Positions 58,691 to 64,000 of a stretch of DNA of 64,000 nt are shown here, one piece after another. Positions within the stretch are counted from its first letter, which is position 1. Every line of letters starts with the position of its first letter. The notes under the pieces were generated by a model. It worked only from the letters and a program-made list of their open reading frames with translations. It was not told the origin of the DNA and did not search any database. This DNA comes from Ophioderma brevispina (taxonomy: Eukaryota; Echinodermata; Ophiuroidea; Amphilepidida; Ophiodermatidae), in NCBI GenBank assembly GCA_023653785.1, contig JAMKCH010084901.1:48344-112343 (forward strand), written 5' to 3'. Position numbers and translations under genes: made by a program.

Positions 58691-59489
58691 AACTATCTGC
58701 AAATTTTACTCTGGCGGATATAATACTTGATAGTGCTTAAGGGATACGGGAATAAGACATTGAAAATACATTAATATTTACTATCATTTGAATTCAAGCA
58801 TTTTTTTACAAGTTTTGTCCTTGAATTGGAGGGGGGTGAGAGGTGCATTTTGCCGTTCTTAAAAATTACGCGTCGGTGTGTGCAATTTTTTCAATTTAAC
58901 TAGTAGGTTAAATGTGACAAACGATTTATTATAGTATTTGCGTTGTTGTGTTGGGTACGAATGCGTAAAATACTCCGACGTTCCATAAACTTTACAGGTT
59001 TTTAACGGGGTTTGAGCCATACTTTCTTGTTTTACGGTTTTTGTTCAATACTCCAATGTTCCCAGATTTCAGAGAAGTCTGCCCATAATAAAGCCAAAAC
59101 TTATAGGAGTAAATAGGAAATGGCTATATTCTGAAATGCGGTGTCGATGACGCGGGAGTATTAGAAGGTTGATATCGCCGTAACCCTATGTGCGTTTGTG
59201 TGACCGCCTCTGAATGTCGCATAGACAGTTTTCTCACAATTTGGAACCACTAAAACAAAGTGTGCTATTGGTTACATTATTGAGAAAAGTGGTTCGGTGA
59301 CCCATTCTTTTTTATTCTTAATGAAGCTTCTAGTAGGGGCCAATTTATTAATTTTAAAATTCCATTCAAAAAATTTCGAGCAAGAATTTTTTTTTTTATA
59401 ATTAAAAATGTCTTCCGTAAAAATCAAATTTCCATAAGATTTGGGTACTTTAAATTTTTGATCAAAAAGGCAAAAAATAGGTATTTTGA
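58691..59489. other. Intron, nothing recognised
   Basis: AT-rich with T and A runs. The LINE that starts at about 59490 may extend into it, but no protein motif is visible. Confidence 0.35.
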
Positions 59490-61675
59490 TCAGTAGTATA
59501 TGAAAAACAGGTCGGGCACCCCATTTTTATTTTGGATGTTGGTTTACATCGATGGAAGTTGTTCATACCGAGTTTCAATGAAAAAATTTCGGAAAGATCT
59601 CATCGTGCCTAGCACCCTTAAACGTTATATACCATGGTTTGATTATAATATCCAAACGACAGATGCAGAAAGCGTGATAGGTTGTGGGTCAAAGCAAGAG
59701 ATACAAAACATCAACACGATGGTTGTTTTAGGAAAATTCGCCAACAAGATCTAACTCAGCGCGTCATGCCCACCAGACTATATCAAGAGAGGAAGTAGGG
59801 GAAAGCATTTTCAACAAAGAGGACCCTGATAATATTCCAAGCCAAAAAGAAACATCTCACTATCCAACCAATTAACACAACTTAACCATCATTGTTCGTG
59901 GAGGGGCGTAGCAAAAAGTCGTTCGCAAACATAAATCCAAACAAGCTTGCGGACCACCTGACGAGATTCCGGCTAAGAAAGGACTCCTCAAGACGGTTGC
60001 ACAGGAAATCGCCCCTGTCATGCAATTTCTGTTCCAACATTCATACGATATGGGTGTCATATCTGGACGACCTGCTGGCGTAAGAGCACTGTAACAGCGC
60101 ACTGTAAAAAAAGGACCAAAAAGACCGATCCCGGGAAGAAGACCAATTTCGCTTACATGTCTTTTCTGTAAAATTCTGGAACAAGTAGTACTGAGCCATA
60201 TTGCCAAACATTTTTCACCACAATAACATCTTTGAATCGTAACCAACGCGGGTTTTCTGGAAAAAATTGTTAAAAAGTCACCTCAACTTCTTGATTTTCA
60301 GACCGATCTTATTTTGCTTGACTTTAGCAAAGCCATTTTTACAATGTACCCACCGTAGATGGCAGCAGTAAAGTTGGAGCATTATGGCATCGGTGGTCCT
60401 ACTCTGAGATGGGTAAATCATTCTTCAACATAGAAAGCGGCCGTCGTCAGTAAATGGTACCACGCCAGTTGGATGGATGTAATATCGCGGCGTACCGCAA
60501 GCCGCGGTCTCGGGGCCCAGCACTCTTCTTTGTTGTACATAAATGCGTCAGTGAACAGCTCAACTCACAAATCCGTTCTATTATCCTGATGAACAGATAT
60601 ATACAAGGTCGATCTCCAGTCCATTTGACCACATCATCTTGCAGAAAGATCTTGATATATTCGCTACCTGGGCCGACACCTCGCTGATGAGATTCAATGT
60701 GGAAACATGTGCAGTTATGTCCATCACTCCTAGCCTCCATCAATATAACATCCAGGGAGAAGTTTTTCACAGAACAAATCAGCACGATTACCTTGGTGTC
60801 ACAATATCGGATGACCTGAAGTGGACAAATCATTGCCAGAAAGTCGTTTGCAAGGCTAGCCGTACCATAGGTATGTTTAGGAGAACTTTGTCACCATGCA
60901 GTAAAAATGTGGAAGCAAGAGCTTATCTATCACTTGTTTACGGTGGAGAAGCATGGAATCCTCATACCCAGACTGATATTAACCGTCTAGAACAAGTCCA
61001 GCGTCAAGCAGCTCGCTTTGTACACTCATACTACCGCAGAACTACTCAAGTAACACCACTCCTTCAAGATCTTGCATGGGACGCATTACATACAAGACGC
61101 TTGTTAAACCAATCCATCATGTTTTATAAAATCCAGTTTCACCTTGCGCATATTCCGTTTGCACCATATCTCCAACTGGCCACCTTAGCCAACCGCAGCC
61201 ATCACTGTCTTAGATATCAACAACCAAACTCAATTGTCGATGCTTACGGATATTCCTACTTTCTGAGGGCAATCTGCATGTGGAATAAACTTTCAGCCTC
61301 AGCAGTATATGCTCCGTCAATTGAAATTTTCCGGTCGGCAGCACTTCCAGCCATCAGGGAGATGCGTCCACCACCAAGCCTAAGTTTCCATGCAGCACCA
61401 GCACCAACACTACAAAATTACATTGATAAATTTCGGAGTCTGTTTTTAAACAAATATATTAATGGAATATAGTGCACACGAAATCACGCAGCACCACTCC
61501 TTAAGTAAGATATACGCCAAAAGGTTTTAGAGTATTAGGGACACAACTGGGACTCTTTTCAGAGGGGATACAACACAAGGCATTAAAAGCTTTAGCCAAT
61601 TGCTGCAGTGTTCTGTGTGCCCACCATAATTCAAATGGCCTAGTGGGGTGGTTTATTAGTAGTAGTAGCAAAAAT
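59490..61675 (+). mobile_element. Non-LTR retrotransposon, RT domain to 3' end
   Basis: Ordered LINE ORF2 motifs: KRYIPWFDYNIQ and RKRDRLWVKARDTK (59615-59720), a broken N-terminal RT block with PDEIPA-like and NYRPISLT-like words (59940-60160), LLDFSKA-like (60315-60335), HYGIGGPTLRW (60381-60413), and an intact 277-codon C-terminal frame from 60639 (QKDLDIFATWADTSLMRFN, YLGVTISDDLKWTNH, RLEQVQRQAARFVHS, YSYFLRAICMWNKLS). The FADD active site near 60580 is destroyed. The family is CR1/Jockey/Rex1-like. Multiple frameshifts upstream contrast with the clean C-terminus. The tail has (TAG)n at about 61650-61665. Confidence 0.9.
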
Positions 61676-61682
61676 AGTAATA

Positions 61683-62440
61683 TAACACTCTTATAAAGCG
61701 CATTCCGTCGTCAGATCCCAATGCGCTTAACAAATAAATAACAATTAATATACAAAAAATACAATTTAATATATACAAGAAAAATTAATTGCTAAACAAA
61801 GGAATTTTGAGTGAAGTCTTGAAACGCTGCAGTGTGCTGGCATTTTTAATATGTGATGGGAGACGATACCAAGCTCCGGAGCTACATATGCACCATATAT
61901 AGTCATTCACCATATGTGACGGCACCATGTATGATCATTCACCATATGTGACGGTGTTGACCTTCCTCCGCTGTAGAATTGTAGAAGCATTGGATTGAAG
62001 AGAGCGTATAGGCTGATTAATAGTAATGAGATCATCTAAGTAGTTTGATGTTTATTCAGTACTCTGAAAGTTAGTAACATAAGTTTGTAATCAATGCGTA
62101 TCTTCATAGGGAGCCTATGTAGATCCTCTAGCACCGGACTTATGTTATCACGCTTTTTTGGACAGTGAAACAGCCCGTGTAGCAGAGGGATATGTGCAGA
62201 TAACCGTCTCCCAATTCAGAGTCGTCCACATTGATGGAAGGAATGGGCTCTGTATAGTAGAAAAGGGATGAAATATGAACCACCTCAGTTTTACAGTCAT
62301 TTAAGACAAATTTATTACTCAGCATCCAGTTTTTAATTGTATGATATTGTTTTTGGCAGATGAAGCACAAGTTCGCCTCGGGATCTATAGGATCCATAGG
62401 ATCTATAGGATCCACAGGATCTATAGGATCTATCAGGAGC
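61683..62440 (-). mobile_element. CR1/L2-like LINE 3' end, internally deleted
   Basis: The minus strand carries a thumb-like segment (KNWMLSNKFVLNDCKTEVVH, PSINVDDSEL; 62220-62340). After a gap it shows LEDLHRLPMKIRIDYKLMLL then TFRVLNK (about 62050-62125), and finally PSHIKNAS-like and SLKIPLF-like C-terminal words (61800-61870). The family C-terminus is LHWLPVxxRIxFKxxLLxYKxLN...LPxxIRxxxSLxxFKxxLKTxLF. The 3' UTR ends near 61683 with a GCGCATTGGG-type hairpin. A 33-bp duplication (ATTCACCATATGTGACGG twice) lies inside the ORF. Confidence 0.82.
62380..62434. repeat. 9-bp minisatellite (AGGATCTAT)n
   Basis: Six units of AGGATCTAT/AGGATCCAT/AGGATCCAC occur in tandem. On the minus strand they extend the LINE frame as a DPI/DPV/DPM repeat at the broken 5' edge of the element. 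Confidence 0.9.
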
Positions 62441-63422
62441 AGAAATAGTAAGTAAGACCAAGAAAATGACAGCGAGGCCCCATTCAAACCCCGGAATGAA
62501 TAAATATAGCCTAGGTACAGCCGAGCCAATTTTAAGGATTTGATGTGTTGCGGGTTTGGGTGCTAATTCCATTCATACAATAACATTAAAAACAACCTTG
62601 ACTCTCCGACTGCAACGGCTTTGAAATGAGAAAATATCGTTTAAACACAACAATTATTACGCATTTAGAATTATTTCTTGCCCCTCACCCCTAAAAATTT
62701 ACTGAAGGAATATTTGCACGAAATTTATATCACATGTGAGGGATGATAACGCAGTACAAACCGGCAAATAAAAATTAGTTTTATTGTTTGGGCTGTAAAT
62801 GGGCAAATTATTGTTTTTAAAGCACGCAAAAATTGGTAAAAAAGACGGAAATACTATTGAAATTTGAACTTACATCAGACACTCAGGAAACAAATTTCAT
62901 GCTTTTATTTACTCTACCGTACCTGCATTACATATATTTAGCACAACACTTGCCATTTTAGACAATCTTGTATTGGCTGTTAATGGGAAAAATACACGCC
63001 ATTTTCCCATTAGAATTTGTACAGTAACGATATTGCAAGATCCACAATGACAGTGTTTATTGTTTATTTATAATGTTACGAATAATTGCGTGCACATAAT
63101 GGCGAAAATGGCTACAGCTCATAGCCGACTTCGTTAGTGCCCGAGGGGTCCATGGGTCCTTAACTAACTCATTAAGGGTATGGCCGACTTGAAACGCATT
63201 AAAAGTAAAAAATAATCTCGATTCCAAAATCGCCTCCGTAAATCGGATATTGCGAAAAAAAATAACATCCCCAATTGGCCACTTAAGTGTTAGACGAATT
63301 GGTATATCAAAATGTAAGATTTCTTTATAGCCATCGTCTTTGGCGACCTTTGGTTTAAAATTAAAGCTACAATGTGTTATAAGTGTAACTTAATTGTGAA
63401 AAGTGAATTTATTTGTTCATAG
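62441..63422. other. Intron upstream of the C2D-like exon
   Basis: AT-rich. No further ferlin exon is seen. GTGAATTTATTTGTTCATAG before 63423 gives the acceptor with a modest pyrimidine tract. Confidence 0.45.
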
Positions 63423-63497
63423 TGGCGAAGTACCAACTGAGAGTGCACCTTTACCAAGCCAAGGGTTTATTACCATCCGATCCTGACGGACTCGCAG
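63423..63497 (+). CDS. Ferlin exon: start of the next C2 domain (C2D-like)
   Basis: The acceptor AG is at 63421-63422 and the donor GTACGA at 63498. The exon encodes AKYQLRVHLYQAKGLLPSD followed by PDGLA. This matches the start of dysferlin-type C2D, where the family reads YxLRxYxYQARxLxAMDxDSFSDPYA. Two leading bases complete a Val codon, and the exon ends before the DPY motif that should begin the next exon. No such continuation is visible in the remaining 500 bases. Strand and protein order agree with the upstream ferlin exons. The 37-kb gap and the missing FerB/DysF block leave open whether the locus is continuous. Confidence 0.8.
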
Positions 63498-64000
63498 GTA
63501 CGAATCGTGCTTTAAAACACACAAAGCTACCTGGTGGCCATAAGACGTTTCACACAGATTCTAATCTTTCTTCTTCTTCTTCTCCTCCTTCTCCTTTTAG
63601 TTTTTGTCACTGATAGGGGAGGTCTCCCATGCGCGTAGATGATTATGTACTTAGATCTAGGTGCGGTATTTTATCACGTGAAATTTATTTTTAGGAATAT
63701 CAAAGGAACAAAGTTCCCAATGTCCGCAATGTCGAGATTGACGGCAAAAGATGGAAATTTCGATCACAAGTTTGCCGCTTGCCTACGGATTAATCACCTT
63801 CTCAAAATTAAGAAATAGAAATCCAATAGCCTCAGTTTTTTACTTTAATTTAGACTTCCACGTACCTTATCGATTTTAGTACTATCGGTATGGTATTGTG
63901 TAATGAGAAACGTACCCAAGGGGGTGAAGCCCATTCAAAACCAGTCGTCCGTGCTGGGCGCTGACATTTTGAATATTGCACGGAATAATTATTAGTTTGG
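63498..64000. other. Intron start, window edge
   Basis: It contains a (TTC)n/(CTC)n pyrimidine tract at 63567-63598. No continuation of the C2 domain (DPY block) is found before the window ends. Confidence 0.45.

Noticed and set aside
62140..62529. 129-codon minus-strand ORF as a host gene with DPI repeats
   Set aside because: Its second half is LINE RT sequence, and the DPI repeat is a 9-bp minisatellite.
1..64000. CRISPR array, operon or bacterial regulatory features
   Set aside because: Spliced exons, long introns, SINEs and LINEs show eukaryotic nuclear DNA; no regularly spaced identical repeats are present.

Overview
This is metazoan nuclear DNA: AT-rich, with long introns and a dense load of non-LTR retrotransposons, tRNA-derived SINEs and small inverted-repeat elements. 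The repeat style (SINE tail GCGCTATATAAAT followed by (ATT)n, CR1/L2-like and L1/Tx1-like LINE relics) suggests a marine invertebrate such as an echinoderm, hemichordate, amphioxus or mollusc. The sequence alone does not fix the species.

The only host gene I can support is one ferlin-family gene (dysferlin/myoferlin/otoferlin type multi-C2 membrane-fusion protein) on the + strand. It appears to run through essentially the whole window. Its exons lie at 6028-6228 (end of C2B), 12139-12221, 13601-13707, 14984-15052, 17748-17791 and 19165-19241 (a nearly complete C2C whose splice phases all agree), about 20826-21107 (post-C2C exon with several frame breaks), 26305-26473 (helical, FerA-region candidate) and 63423-63497 (start of the next C2, like C2D). 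The first C2A/C2B exons and the exons between 26.5 and 63.4 kb (FerB, and DysF if present) were not found. Neither the promoter nor the 3' end is in the window.

The rest is intron. 0-12 kb: tandem duplications, SINE copies, a LINE 3' end (minus strand, about 7.3 kb) and a tandem pair of small inverted-repeat elements (10.25-10.59 kb). 12-23 kb: MITE-like elements at 12.58, 13.25 and 18.17 kb, a LINE tail just after the 15,052 splice donor, and a tandem duplication at 16.9 kb. 23.5-26.2 kb: a repeat interrupted by a LINE, with an inverted, uninterrupted relative at 41.2-41.8 kb. 27-42 kb: old repeats, simple repeats, an unexplained ORF-bearing stretch (30.6-32.1 kb) and a 1-kb foldback (37.2-38.15 kb). 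42-53 kb: a degraded L1/Tx1-like LINE on the minus strand, with its RT and C-terminal part duplicated in tandem. 53-57.7 kb: odd composition with long C and G runs. 57.8-62.5 kb: a MITE and two LINEs lying tail to tail.

Two things deserve most attention. First, four introns hold clusters of degenerate GTAC-containing motifs that fit no feature class I know. Second, many indels and composition islands suggest that parts of the window, mainly 41-56 kb, may be poorly corrected long-read sequence; this affects every broken reading frame reported.
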